From Combretum micranthum (Eukaryota > Streptophyta > Magnoliopsida > Myrtales > Combretaceae): a DNA stretch of 64,000 nt. Positions 12,223 through 23,812 of the stretch are shown one piece after another. A model generated the notes under the pieces. That model saw nothing but the letters and a program-made list of their open reading frames with translations. It did no database searches and had not been told where the DNA came from. The DNA is taken from positions 186,001-250,000 of the forward strand of contig JAMXBD010001393.1 of assembly GCA_024138025.1 (NCBI GenBank), written 5' to 3'. A program made the translations under genes and the position numbers. Positions within the stretch are counted from its first letter, which is position 1. The number at the start of each line of letters is the position of its first letter.

Positions 12223-13339
12223 ATAATTGTTACCAAAGCCTCCAAAAAAAGGAAAGGAGAGTTAGTACAGATTATTAAGCACGAAATAGTTCGGCCTGCC
12301 TATAAAACCCAACAAACATAACGATACCCTTACCCCGTAAGTCTTTCATGTGGAAAAATCCATAGCTAGATCTATAGTCGATAGCTCCCCATAGAGGACT
12401 CTCAACCTCTTCTTATCCTCAAGCTGCCTAATCTCCTTGAAACAAGAATGTTGCTCCACCTTAACACTTTCATGTCGATAAAGTCAAGTGGACCACCAGC
12501 AATACCCTTACAGGGCTGACTTCTACAACCCCTAACCAGGGCTTGACCACCTAAGCTAGCGTTACTACTCCCAGTAACCTCCCCAGACTATGTAGGAACA
12601 ACACGAGCTCGAGCCGACATGGGGGATGGTTAAGTCGAACAGTGCTCCTCCCGAGATGGAACCAAACGCAGCGAACTCACCAAAATGGCATCCCTTTCAC
12701 TACCGCCAACATTGGCACCGACGCCTCCAATATCAATATCACCACTACTAACATTACCTGTGGTGCCCCCACCTTCAATACTGCCATCCCCAACTCTTTA
12801 ACCTTACCCATCCAAATCAATCAGTGGAAGATTGACCTCGATGGTTTGAATGTTGACCTCTATAGGTTGCTTTTTAGCTCTCGGCTTCTTCGTCAACGGT
12901 CTCTTCTACTTCTTCGAAGGACTCGAAAGAACTTCAACGATGTTCACCACAACCATCACAAGCTCTACAAAACGAAAAATAAACAAAACAAGTTGGAATT
13001 ACAATGAAAACACTTGCCCAGTCGAGCTCAATAGCTCAAACTCCTTGAGCACACAAAATGCCTTCTCCAACAAGCTTAACTTGACAGGTGATTTAGGGGA
13101 GGGGAGAGAGAGAGAGAGAGGTTGACCACATGAAGAACTACGTCGTACCTCCATCGGTAGTCAGCTTCTCTCTCATAAAATTCCTCACCACGAGCGTAGC
13201 ATCATAAGGTCTCTTACCTCGCGCTCTTGGGGTACCCTCCAACTCCGCCATCCCGTTAGCATCTTGTGCCATTAAAAGTTAGTGTTTCTCACGTTAAATG
13301 GGCTTGCACCACTAGATTCAGAAGTCAAAACCCTATTGC
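12223..13339. other. unclassified stretch, probably retroelement-derived
   Basis: This region is less AT-rich than its surroundings and has no convincing gene. On the minus strand, open patches at 13300-12840 contain Lys/Arg-rich segments that could be the C-terminal part of the decayed transposon protein at 13340-14070, interrupted by stops. A (GA)n run lies near 13101-13120. Confidence 0.3.
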
Positions 13340-14070
13340 ATACCTTCCTCCAGCCTAACTATCTAGAACTCATGTTTCCAGTCAAACCCATCTGAACTGG
13401 TGAACCCGGTAAGAAGCTGGGGACACTTAAGTTGCTTCGCGAAATACTACCACCCTTCCAATGATCTTTTATAAAGAAAATTTTGAGGAAATAAGATCTG
13501 GGTTGGCTGCACCATGATGCTGAGACAAATGTCCTCGAAGACCACAGTATCCGCCAGGCATTGGGCAGCAACTGAGCTGGCACAAATGATGATAATTAAA
13601 AAACTCCATCTGAAAAGGAGAAAAAGGCATCCTTAGCTTAAATTCAAATGTCTTTTTGTATAAGGCAAACTAACAACCACTAAAGAGGCACACGCGATCT
13701 GATTTTTTAAGCCTCACAATTAACCATTCCTATGGAGCATCGCGCATCTTCTGCTCAAGTATATCTATAACCTCCTCACTTGATAACTTATAACGGATCC
13801 CATTTGGGCTATTGCCATCAGGGCCATCACCTCGTGTCGCCTTTGAGTATAAGGGGATGATGACAGCCTTCTCGAGGCCATCAAAAGGATATACATTCCT
13901 TGAGCATTGATATACCTTGCTGGCCAACTCAGCATAAGAAGGCGCATTGGAAGCACCTCGATGCCTCATCACTAACATTGGGGATCTGCCTGGCCTCTCC
14001 ACATGGTCGCTAATGGAAGTCAAACCTCCACTTTTCGATCTGCGCGTGTCGTCGGCTCCGAAGCCCTTGA
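13340..14070 (-). pseudogene. degraded transposon protein (putative gypsy-type transposon domain)
   Basis: The minus strand reads SISDHVERPGRSPM, then YKLSSEEVIDILEQKMRDAP with a stop at about 13730. After a gap comes MPFSPFQMEFFNYHHLC, and then, with a frameshift, PAQLLPNAWRILWSSRTF and YFLKIFFIKDHWKGG. The pattern of a phi-P-x-x-x-F leader, an 'AQLxPNxWR' block and a 'FF..K....GG' block resembles the plant 'putative gypsy type transposon' domain. The assignment comes from family recall and the gene is broken by at least two stops and one shift. Confidence 0.4.
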
Positions 14071-14705
14071 CCTCTTCGACCTCAACATGGTATCTCCCTC
14101 CTCTCCTCTACCTGTACAAATCGCTGAACTTTATCGATCAAGTCGTGTGAAAAGGACTGGATGGCAGAAGTACCTGAGTTTGACATTGCTAGAAAACTTA
14201 GAGAACACTTTGAAATGGAACACGAGAAAGATGTTTGGTAACTCTTTCAACGAAATATGGAAAATGTTGAGAGATAATCCTTGCGAAAGAATTAATATTT
14301 ATAGAAGAAAAGAGGAAGAGCTAATGCTCAGACCTTTCAAAACTTGTGAGTAGGCCTCATGACCCAGACATAATTATTGTCAGGACCTTTCAAATCCATA
14401 AGTCTTGGAAATATCGTACTCCGTTAAATACCGCAAGGCCCACTCGATCTTTTGGACCTAGTGACCCTTACAACTGTGTGTTTATGCGCTTGTGTGTGTG
14501 AACAAAAGGAGCAGGAAAAGGAATGAGAAAAGGAGCTGGGGATGAAGCAGGAAAAGGAACACTATGTTTGTGTGTGTGTGTGTGTGTGTGATGGGGGGAA
14601 GGGGGGCAGCGGCTAAAGAGTGGGAGAGTGTCAGAATTTTGGGAGAGAGAGCGGGCCGGAGAGTGTGGAGAGAGAGCGGATAGGAGGGGTGTATTTATTG
14701 GAACT
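14071..14705. other. non-coding, with (TG)n and (GA)n runs
   Basis: No gene was recognised. A (TG)n microsatellite at about 14568-14590 is followed by G-rich and GAGAGA-rich sequence to 14690. Confidence 0.5.
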
Positions 14706-14764
14706 AAATTGAGGCAAAAATTGCCTCATCCAATCAGCAGATGAGGCAATTTTCGCCTCAATTT
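14706..14764. repeat. short near-perfect hairpin
   Basis: The left arm 14706-14730 pairs with the right arm 14740-14764 over 25 bp with a single A/G mismatch, around a 9-base loop. A partial third copy of the arm (GAAATTCGCCTCATC) follows at about 14777-14791. No flanking target duplication was identified. Confidence 0.8.
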
Positions 14765-14924
14765 ACTCCTAGGAGGTGAAATTCGCCTCATCTAATCAGT
14801 ATATACTTCTCGTTTCGACTTATACCATTCATTTTTTCTTATCTAAAATAGATCAAAAGCTTAATGTCATATTAGGTATACTGCAATGAATTCAAAATGA
14901 AATCACGACTTTGTGTTTCATTCT

Positions 14925-15345
14925 ATTTCTCATGTTTGGATGCACTTTTACACTTTGTTTATTTTGAAAGGGAGAAAATGAGAGAGATTAAATTTTATAG
15001 CCTTATTTTTTTTCTTTTAAAGGGAAAGAAAAAGGGAAGGGAAACTGATATAATATTTTTCCTGGATTCCATCATTTTTCTTTATTCTAATCCCCTCATG
15101 AGAAAGGGGGGTAATTTTTTCAAATTATTCATGTACCATTCTTTTTAAATTACTTATTATATTTTAGGGATATATAAGTAATTTACCATTATATTTTATT
15201 TTATCTTTAATAGTAATTAAGATTTTATCAATTTTCCACCATTTTATTATCCAAACACATGAAATGATTCAACTCTAACAATTCATTCATTTCACTTTCT
15301 TTTCTTCCATAATTCCTTCCTAATTCCATCATGTAAAATAAACTG
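14925..15345 (-). mobile_element. MITE-like element, copy 1
   Basis: Its reverse complement aligns over about 250 bp with 16130-16330. Shared phrases include GTTTGGATAAT, TTGATNAAATCTTAATTA and GATAATAAGTAATT. It is an inverted copy of the element at 16080-16510. It has no coding capacity and the ends are approximate. Confidence 0.55.
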
Positions 15346-15817
15346 TTAGAAATCAAAATCACATATTTATAATTTATAATTATTATTAGGGATATTTTTT
15401 ATAAATATACTCTACAGTCACTTCATCCCATCCCATTCTATAAATGCTTTCCAATATAAGAATAGATTTGTCGTTTCAAAATTTATTTCATTATATAATC
15501 TATTTAATTCTATTCCAAATGATTCATATGTACCAAACATGACATAATAAGATATAGCTAAAACGTTAAGGAAAAAATCAATTAAATTTTATTAAATTGA
15601 ATCTCAAATGAAAAAAAAAAAAAAAAAGGATATCGCAGGAGAGATATGGTGTCTTCATATTGAGTAAGTGGTGCTAAATCCTCAACCTATTTATTCTTAA
15701 AAAGACTTCCATGAAAATATGATATGTAGACCTTTATGTGGGTCCGATTTATTATAAAAATAAAAATAAAAAGCGAAAAACAAAAAACAAAGAAAAGAAA
15801 AAGAAATGCACCGTCAG

Positions 15818-16020
15818 GGCATATTACTATCTCTAAAGCAATGGTCAAAAGACAGGAAATAGTGTCGATGTCCTTAAGGCATATTAGCATCTTTGATGGC
15901 AACCAAAGTAGAAGAAATTGTGTCGATGTCTTTAAGACATGTTAGTTTCTTTGATGACAATCAAAGTATAGGAAAGAGCGTCGACGTCTTTAAGGCATAT
16001 TAGTATCTTTAATGGCAATG
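15818..16020. repeat. tandem repeat, 58-60 bp period, about 3.5 copies
   Basis: Units start at 15818, 15878, 15936 and 15994. Each opens with GGCATATTA(C/G)(T/C)ATC or GACATGTTAG and closes with GTCGA(T/C)GTC(C/T)TTAA. The same GGCATATTAG phrase recurs at 17475 and at related spots upstream of the TNL genes. Confidence 0.8.
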
Positions 16021-16079
16021 GCATATTAGTATTCATTTTAATATCACAAGTTTTACAATACCTAAATAGTATTTTTATA

Positions 16080-16510
16080 CTTTGTTTAGCGTAATAGAAT
16101 GAATTAGAAAGAAAATATTATAAAAGGAAAGATTGTGAAAGGAATGAATTATTAGAGAACTTTAATCATTTTATTTGTTTGGATAATGAAAGAAAGGAAA
16201 ATTGATGAAATCTTAATTATTATAAAACATAAAATACGATAAATTGTAAATTACGTACATATCTCTAAAAGATAATAAGTAATTCATAAAAAAAGAGAGT
16301 ACAAGATTAATTTGAAAAAAAATTTCCCTTTCCCTCCTAATTCTCTCTATTTTGGAAGGGACAACAAAAAAGTGGTGAGACATAGGTAAATACTTATTTT
16401 CCTTCCTCTTGTCTTTTCTTCTCAAAACAAATGGGGGATGTAATTCAATTCCCCTTCATTTCTTCTCCTCTTTAATCATTCCCTGCCAATTCCCCTATAC
16501 CAAACATAGT
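16080..16510 (+). mobile_element. MITE-like element, copy 2
   Basis: The ends are weakly inverted. The left has CTTTGTTTAGCGTAATAGAATG and the right reads, in reverse, CTATGTTTGGTATAGGGGAAT. The middle is the same family as 14925-15345 but in the opposite orientation. It is non-coding. Confidence 0.55.
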
Positions 16511-17361
16511 TTTAATGGCAATGCTATATTAGTATACTTTTTAATATCATGAGTTTTACAATATGCATGATTCATTTGTGTTAAAGTTAAAATTTGTAAC
16601 AAATAACTACAAAATCTCATTAAAGGATTTCAATAAAAACGCAAAACATTTAGCAAATTTTAGAATAAAAAACTTTGGAGCCAATTTTGTATTAATTAGC
16701 CCTACAAGACAAATAACACTTCTATATAATTTAAAAATTCAAGTACATACTAGCAAAATTCTTCCAAAATAAAAATTACAAGCTCTTCTATAATAAAATA
16801 GTACAAGTTTATCTAAATAAAATTTTCTAAAATATAGTATACAAATGATAATTTTAAACAAAAGGGATCACAAAATGAAAAATATAATATTATTATTATT
16901 ATTATTATTTATTTTTATAGAGTATATGTTTAGGGTAAGTACAATGTATTTGTAATTTGTACCATTTATATAATAGAATATAGATTGCAAGATTGGTATA
17001 TGGTATAAAGATCTTATATCCATACTTTATCCTATGAAAATAGGTTTTAGAAAAATTATACCTATATCTTATCTTTTGGCCTTCAATATTAATTTGGATC
17101 CTATCTAGCCGAGTAGAGCATGGATAGATATTTTATAAGATAGGGTTAGTATAAAGGCAAATAATGTAAGATATTGTGAAAAGAAATCTCCAAGTCTTAT
17201 GATATGCAGTTAAAGTTATTGGGTCAAAGAAATTAAGGCGTCATAAACAAGATAACGCTGTTATGTGGAAAAGGAAAAAAGAAAAAGACAACGGTGAAAA
17301 AAATAAATAAATAAATAAAGGAAGATGACATGGTGATATATATACACACACACATATATAT

Positions 17362-17470
17362 AAGGAGGCCATAACCAAATATTTGTTAGAAACATTATTA
17401 CATCCACCACTAGTGCATTAGATTGTGAACGATGAATTTCCTTCCGTTTGGTCATTTTGGGATGTCTTTT
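17362..17470 (+). pseudogene. orphan TNL leader and start-codon stub
   Basis: The 5' leader of gene A, about 70 bp up to GAACGATG, is repeated here almost unchanged. The reading frame after the ATG (at about 17430) begins MNFLPFGHFGM and stops about 16 codons later, when the sequence turns into the next duplication unit. A TATA-like (TATA)n lies at 17337-17360. This is a promoter with no gene, left by the tandem duplication. Confidence 0.6.
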
Positions 17471-18339
17471 AAGGCATATTAGCATCTTTAATGGCAATGG
17501 CAAATTAGTATCTTTTTAATAACACAAGTTTTATAATATGGATAATTTTTTTATGTGTTTAAATTGAAATCTATATTAAATATCTATAGAATCTAACTAT
17601 ATGATTTTGGTAAAATCGTAAAACATTCAGCAAATTTTAGAATAAAAAACTTTTGAGCTAGTTTTGAATTAATTAATATTGGAAGATAAATAATGCTTCT
17701 ATATAATTTAAAAATTCAAGTACATACTACCGAAAATTCTCTCAAAATAAAAATTACAAGTAGTTTCATAATAAAATAGTATAATTTTTTATATATAAAT
17801 TTTCTAAAAAGTAGTCTATAGATAATAATGTTAAACAAAAGTGACTGCAAAATGAAAAATATATTATTTATTTTATATTATATTTTTATAGCGTATATAT
17901 TTCAGGATAGGTAAAAGGTATCTATAACTTACCATTTGGATGATAGAGTATATGTTCCAGAGTAAATATAAAGTATGAAGACCTCCTAGCTCATGTCCTG
18001 CTCTATGAAGATAGGTTTCGAAGAAAAACTACACGTGTTATATCCTATAGTTTTTAATACTTATTTGAACCTTATCTAGCTTGGTAGAACGTAGATAGAT
18101 ACTATATATGATAGGGTTACCCGCTTACACATAAGCTAAAGTATAAAGGCAAATAATGTAAGATTTTGTGAAAAGCAATCCCGTAGTCCTATGATACACA
18201 GTTAAAGTTATTTGGTTTAAGAAATTGAGGCGCCATAAACAAGATCCCAGAGGCAAGATGGGAACGCTGTTTTATCAAAAAAGAAAAAGACAACGGTATA
18301 AAATAAAATATAATAAATAAAGAAACGAAGATGACATGC

Positions 18340-18433
18340 ATGGTGTTATATATATGTATATATGGGGAGGCCATAACCAAATATTTGTTACAAACATTAT
18401 TACATCCACCACTAGTGCATTAGATTTTGAACG
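18340..18433 (+). promoter_or_regulatory. core promoter and 5' leader of TNL gene A
   Basis: A TATA-rich block at 18346-18363 is followed by a roughly 70-bp leader (GAGGCCATAACCAAATATTT onward) that is conserved upstream of pseudogene B at 52633-52696 and in the orphan copy at 17362-17433. Conservation across paralogs supports a shared core promoter and 5' UTR. Confidence 0.55.
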
Positions 18434-21400
18434 ATGGAGTGCTTACTTTGGCCAAAAGCAAAGGAAACGATGGCAGATGAGGCAGAAGCAACGACGTCGA
18501 GTGCAGACGCAACAATAACTAGTAGAAGACCTTGCAGCAGGGACTTCGAAGTGTTCCTCAGCTTTCGAGGACCGGACAGCCGTGCTACGGTTGTTGATGT
18601 TATCAATAATGCGTTGGTTAGTGCCGGTGTCCAGGTCTTCTATGACGATGAAATGATCAGGCATGGGGAAGTGATTGGAGAAGAGCTGCGGGAAGCCATT
18701 ATCAACTCCAAAATATACATCCCCATTTTCTCCAAGGGTTATGCATCCAGCAGGTGGTGCCTCCGTGAATTAGAATTGATAATAAAGTGCTGGGAAGAAT
18801 CGCAGGGAAAGGAGGACGAGAAAACGATTTTACCCATCTTCTATGATGTTGATGTAAGTGGAGATGTCAAGCTCAGATCGAACCTGTACACCACTGCTCT
18901 AAAAAAACACAAGAAGAAGATCGGTAAAAATGTGGTAGAGCAATGGGAGATCGCGCTCCAGAAGGCCGCCACAATCAGAGGATGGAATGTACATAATTAT
19001 GGGTGAGAACAAAAACACATTTCTTTCCATGCATGAGTATGCAACATTGTTATTTTCAAGTATCTACTCTTAACAGTGTCAAATTCTGATTTATCAACAA
19101 TAATAATAATAATAATAATAATAATTAGTTTAAAAAAATGATATTATTCAATATGTTCTATGACATTATAAAAGATAATAAAAGATCCAAAAAAAAAAAA
19201 AAGAAAGAAAATCCACCCATCTAAAAAAAAAGATTGCTAGTCTGTAGGTTGCTTATCTTTAGCAAAATGCCCTATTTAGTGTGGGCCAAATAAGAAAATA
19301 AGATAGTATTAGTCTCACATGTTAATGTTATAAAAGTTGCACAATCCAAACAATACTCGTTGTTTATGGTACAGAACCCTAAATTAATCAACATTTAGAA
19401 TAGAACATAATTGTTTTACCGAAGTTTCTTAGTAATTTATGTTTGTGCTTTTTATCTATTTTGATATTGCGTACCTAGAAAATCTTGACGATTAGTGCAA
19501 TGTGATAATAATATTTTGAGTTACTAACTATAACTTCATAATTTCATTGATATAAATATATATGATAATCATAACTGTGTTAGTATACCTAAGATAGTAG
19601 GATAATAAAAGCACAACGACATAGTTACATTGTAATTATGTGATTAGTCATTAGACCTTATAATTGTGTAAACACATCCATATTGTTATAATGTAAGAAC
19701 TGTAATCTTAAACTATATTTTGTAACTCAAGATTCTATGATAAAATATTTTAATATTTATAATGTGATAAATTATAATATATATTAATTAATATTTTTTA
19801 TATTAGTATAAAATGTTGTGATATTAAGATATTCTATGACAATGGATTTTTTTATCTTATATTTAATCTAAAATACAAAATTAATATAATTTTAGAATAG
19901 TATTACTTATTTTTATTATAAGTCGATAAGTTTAATTGTATGGTTATACATTGTCATTTACTTTCACATATGAAATTATCATAATATTTTAATCAACATT
20001 TACAATATATAATATCTAATCACTTATTTTATATTATAGTGAACTTATTATATTATTTTTTATTTAATAATTAGTTCAAGTTCAATATATTATATTATTC
20101 TATTTATACTTACCGTAAAACAGTGTAGCTATTAACATGTAATTTTATCTAGGACTATAATTGTCAGAATATTAGATCACTATAATATTTTTTGACATTA
20201 CATATTGATAAAATTTGTATGATGAATATTTAATCATATTATATATATATTTATTGTTTTTAATAAATTTTTTATCTTATATAAATAATAACTATAGTTG
20301 TTTTTATCATATATATTTGGTCAATTGGGATGGCTATTTAATAAAATTTGATAAATATATGATAATTTCTTCATAAATAATATACAAAGAATGTGATATC
20401 TTACTATATGAAATTTATTTGCACTTATCATATTTGTAATTTTAATATAACTTTCATTAAGAAAATCATTCAAAGAATGAAGGAATCGCCTTGACAAAGG
20501 AACTGGGGTAACTTACTTGTATACTACTATTCATCTAGATAGCCGAACAAATAAGTAGACTAGACACAACTATTGTTGCCTTTTTCCTGCCACGTAAGTG
20601 CTCACCTGGTTGATGTTTTGTGTTTAGGTTGGTTAGACTTGGGGAACTCTTAGTGGAGAAAGTTTGTGGTAAGTTATGGGGAGGAAGTGATTCGCCGAAG
20701 GCGCTTGATACCTATGTTGGAATTCGCAGTCAAATGGAATACATCATGCCGTTATTAGATCTAGAAGCCCGCGATGTTCGATTCGTCATCATTCATGGCA
20801 TGGTTGGCATTGGAAAGACGACCCTTGCGAAACATGTTTTCGATGAAATTTCTCCTGTCTTTAAGCAGAGGGCCTTTCTTTCGGATATTCGTGAGAAGTC
20901 TCGTAGAGATGCTGGTATTGTCGACTTGCAAAACGACTTAATATCCAAGCTTCTTCAGGTGAAATCATCAAATATTACTGATGCTGACCGAGGGGCCAAG
21001 TGGATCAAAGAAAGATTAAAGAAAGAGAAAGTGCTTATTGTCCTAGATGATCTGGACAAGAGAGAGCACCTAATGCACCTAGCTGGTGAAACCACGTGGT
21101 TTGGAAAGGGAAGCAGATCATAATAACCACCAATGATATTGGAGAAATGCCTGCAAGCAAAGGTTTTTATCAATACAAAGTGCAAAAAATGAAATATGAA
21201 GATGCTTGCAAGCTTTTCAACAGACAAGCCTTCGGAAGTGACTCTACCCCTGATGGGTGTGATGAGATTTTGGATGACGTTGTAGATACGACCGGGGGAC
21301 TTCCCCTGGCTATTAATGCCATAGCACCCTTATTCAAGCCCGATAATAAAGATGAATGGGAAGGTATACTTGAGAAGCTTAAGGAAGTGCTTCAAAAGGA

Positions 21401-22760
21401 TGTTAGAGAACCTTTCATGATAAGCTACGAGCAACTGGAAGCCAATGAGAAAGAATTATTTCTTGATATTGCATGCCACTTCAATAACGAGGAACTGGAA
21501 GATGCAACATATTATTGGAAAGTCCGAAAGTGTTTCCCACAATATGGAATCAGAGTCCTCAGAAATATGTCATTAATAGAAATTGTTGATGGAAATAAGC
21601 TGCAGATGCATAGCCTACTTAGAGAACTAGGAAGGAATCTTGCTGATGAGAAAAATGCTAGGCCTGAAAGGCGTAGCAGGTTGCATCAACCAGAGGTGGC
21701 TCTTGATGTAGTAAGTCGGAATAAGGTAAACCATGTTTTTACCCTGTTTTCTTGAGCAATAAGTTAGACTTCTGCTTCTATTTTATCTGCCTGCTTATTT
21801 TCAATTTTTAGGGAACTGAGGAAGTGGAAGCACTCACACTTGGGAAACTCGATGATCAATGCATTTTTAATCACAGACAATTTGCAAGGCTTGAGAACCT
21901 TATGTTCCTTCAGTTAGATGGTGGAAACTTCACTAGTGATGATTTTAACAAGGTTTTCTCAAAGTTAATATGGCTTTCTTGGGACAACTGTCCACATGAA
22001 TTTCGAGCAACTAACTTATGTTTAGAAAATTTACACGTCCTTATGCTTTCGAAGAATCTAGCTGGTAATTGGGATGGGTGGGACGAAATCAAGGTATGGT
22101 GTCATTTTCTTCAATTTTATTTTGCCATATTTGCCTCATATAGTAGTTGCTTTAGGTGTTTGAGTTAATTTGCAGGCAGCAATCCACTTGGAAGTCCTCA
22201 AATGCACATATTGCCAATGCCTAGCGAAGTCGCTTGACTTCTCTTCATTCCTGAACTTGGAAAGATTGGTTCTCAAGATTTCCACAAAAGTGAGAGAGAT
22301 AGACCAGTCCATTGGCATGCTGAGCCGTCTGACTTACTTGGAAATTGTGAATATGGAGGGGCAACATGACGATGGTTGTAATACATATCAGTTCGAGGGG
22401 GAAGGATTTCAAATCCTGCCTGATTCCATCTGCAATCTGAAGTTGTTAAAGGTGCTAAAGTTGAAATTCGTGAATGCATCAAGGTTGCCCAGCACACATC
22501 GGAGGACTTGTGAATCTAAAACACTTGTGCTTATGGTGTCCAGAGTTGAAAAAACTTCTTCAGATTCGGTTGGGAATTTAAAGTTGCTAGTTGAGTTGGA
22601 CATTTCATTCACAGCAATAACCAAGTTACAGGAATCTGTTATAAATCTTGAGAGCTTAAAGGTCTTCATATGTAATAATTGTGATGGATTAAGAGAGGTT
22701 CCAGACAAGCTTAAGAGACTGATACCGCCGGATCTAGATCTGTTAAATCGATTAACGTAG
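18434..22760 (+). CDS. TIR-NB-ARC-LRR (TNL) immune receptor gene A, frameshifted in NB-ARC
   Basis: TNLs are intracellular immune receptors: the LRR/NB parts sense effectors and the TIR acts as an NADase. Exons: 18434-19002 (TIR), 20628-21725 (NB-ARC), 21812-22093 and 22176-22760 (LRR). All introns are GT-AG; the first is in phase 2. TIR: FLSFRGPDSR at residues 41-50 and the conserved Glu of the CLREL motif at 112. NB-ARC: P-loop GMVGIGKTT at 247-255, kinase-2 LIVLDDLD at 326-333, then GLPLA. A one-base deletion near 21117 (GSR-IIITT) breaks the frame. MHD is MHS (21606-21614). The LRR is short, and a stretch at 22494-22560 is read out of frame. About 845 residues if the frame were continuous. 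As written, only the TIR and half the NB-ARC are translatable. A second ATG at about 18470 (MADEAEA) is an alternative start. Intron 1 is AT-rich with an (AAT)n run near 19098-19126. Confidence 0.85.
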
Positions 22761-23804
22761 AAGAAGTGATTAAGTAGTCTTGAGTGTTAACTATTTCGGT
22801 GCATTCACTTGTTAAGCTCGGACAGGCATTGCTTCTCCCTGGCAGAGTTTATGGTCTCCCTTACTGCCATTAGTTTTATTCCTACTCATCTCTACTTTTA
22901 CTTCCATCAATGGATATAGTTTACTCCCAAGACTATTTGTGTTAATTTCAGTTTGTATTTTTGAGTGCTAATGGTACATTAGTTGAAAAAAAAGAAAAAA
23001 AAAACTGAGTATTTTCTGTTGATCATATACTTTTGGACTTGGACATAACTTGACACTACTACTTTGTTCTTTTCCATGATTCGTATGCTGTATGTTTTAT
23101 ATCTGATTACCATGCTTTTATCAACTATATCGCTATAAAATCCTTGCCTTGCCATTAGAGACTGAGTTATGGAGTATTGTCCAAGCAGGGACATTGCAGA
23201 ACATAAAAATGTTGGAAAGGGTGATAATCAAATCCAATTGTATCCGTGCTGTAAACATCTTGAATGATAATGATTTTATTGCTTCTTGCTTACATCGTGT
23301 CATATATGTATTATATTTATTTGATTAGTTTATGAGTAAAACTATAAGTTTTTCATTAATATTTATTTCTTCATGAAAATTTATTTAAAAACGATAAAAA
23401 TATCATGCTAAAATGACTAGAATATAATGGAATAAACAGACCCTAATAAATCAGCGAGATGGAGACAGTAATGATCAAGTATATCCCAAGAGAAGCTAAT
23501 TAGGATCCAGGTAGTTTATCTAAAGGAGGTCTGGGAATAAATGACGTACTTCAATTTGAATAGTATATATTACATGAAGAAGAAGGCATAAAGCTTTGTG
23601 TTTCGGAGCAACAGCCTGGGAACGGCCAGCTCGGGCCAAATTTGTCCATAGTTTGGACAAATTTATAAAAGCATAGCGATCTTTTTACAATTTGCACACT
23701 CACTTCCTTTTCCCTTTTTTTTTGTAATTATCCCAGCATTTTCTAACGTAAATCTTAGATATTTTCTAATATTTTTATTTATTTATTTTTCTACTTTTAA
23801 TACA
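22761..23804. other. 3' flank of TNL gene A, no gene seen
   Basis: The sequence downstream of the stop of gene A is AT-rich and holds no coding similarity. No extra LRR exon was recognised on the plus strand. Confidence 0.5.
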
Positions 23805-23812
23805 AATAGCAC

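Larger units (their letters stand above)
16500..18440 (+). repeat. tandem duplication of the TNL upstream region, about 1-kb period
   Basis: Unit 1 (about 16500-17450) and unit 2 (about 17480-18440) align along their length, offset by 980-1000 bp. Matching marks are AAAAATTCAAGTACATACTA at 16732 and 17711, and GAGGCCATAACCAAATATTT at 17364 and 18366. Unit 2 leads into TNL gene A. Unit 1 leads only into a stub of exon 1. By eye the copies differ at roughly one base in five in the distal part and are nearly identical over the last 70 bp. Confidence 0.85.

Noticed and set aside
12642..13125. 121- and 91-codon plus-strand frames
   Set aside because: They are Thr/Asn-rich with no similarity. The minus strand here looks like the tail of a degraded transposon protein.
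22273..22708. minus-strand frames inside gene A LRR exon
   Set aside because: They are antisense shadows of the LRR coding sequence. Splice sites and family similarity support the plus strand.
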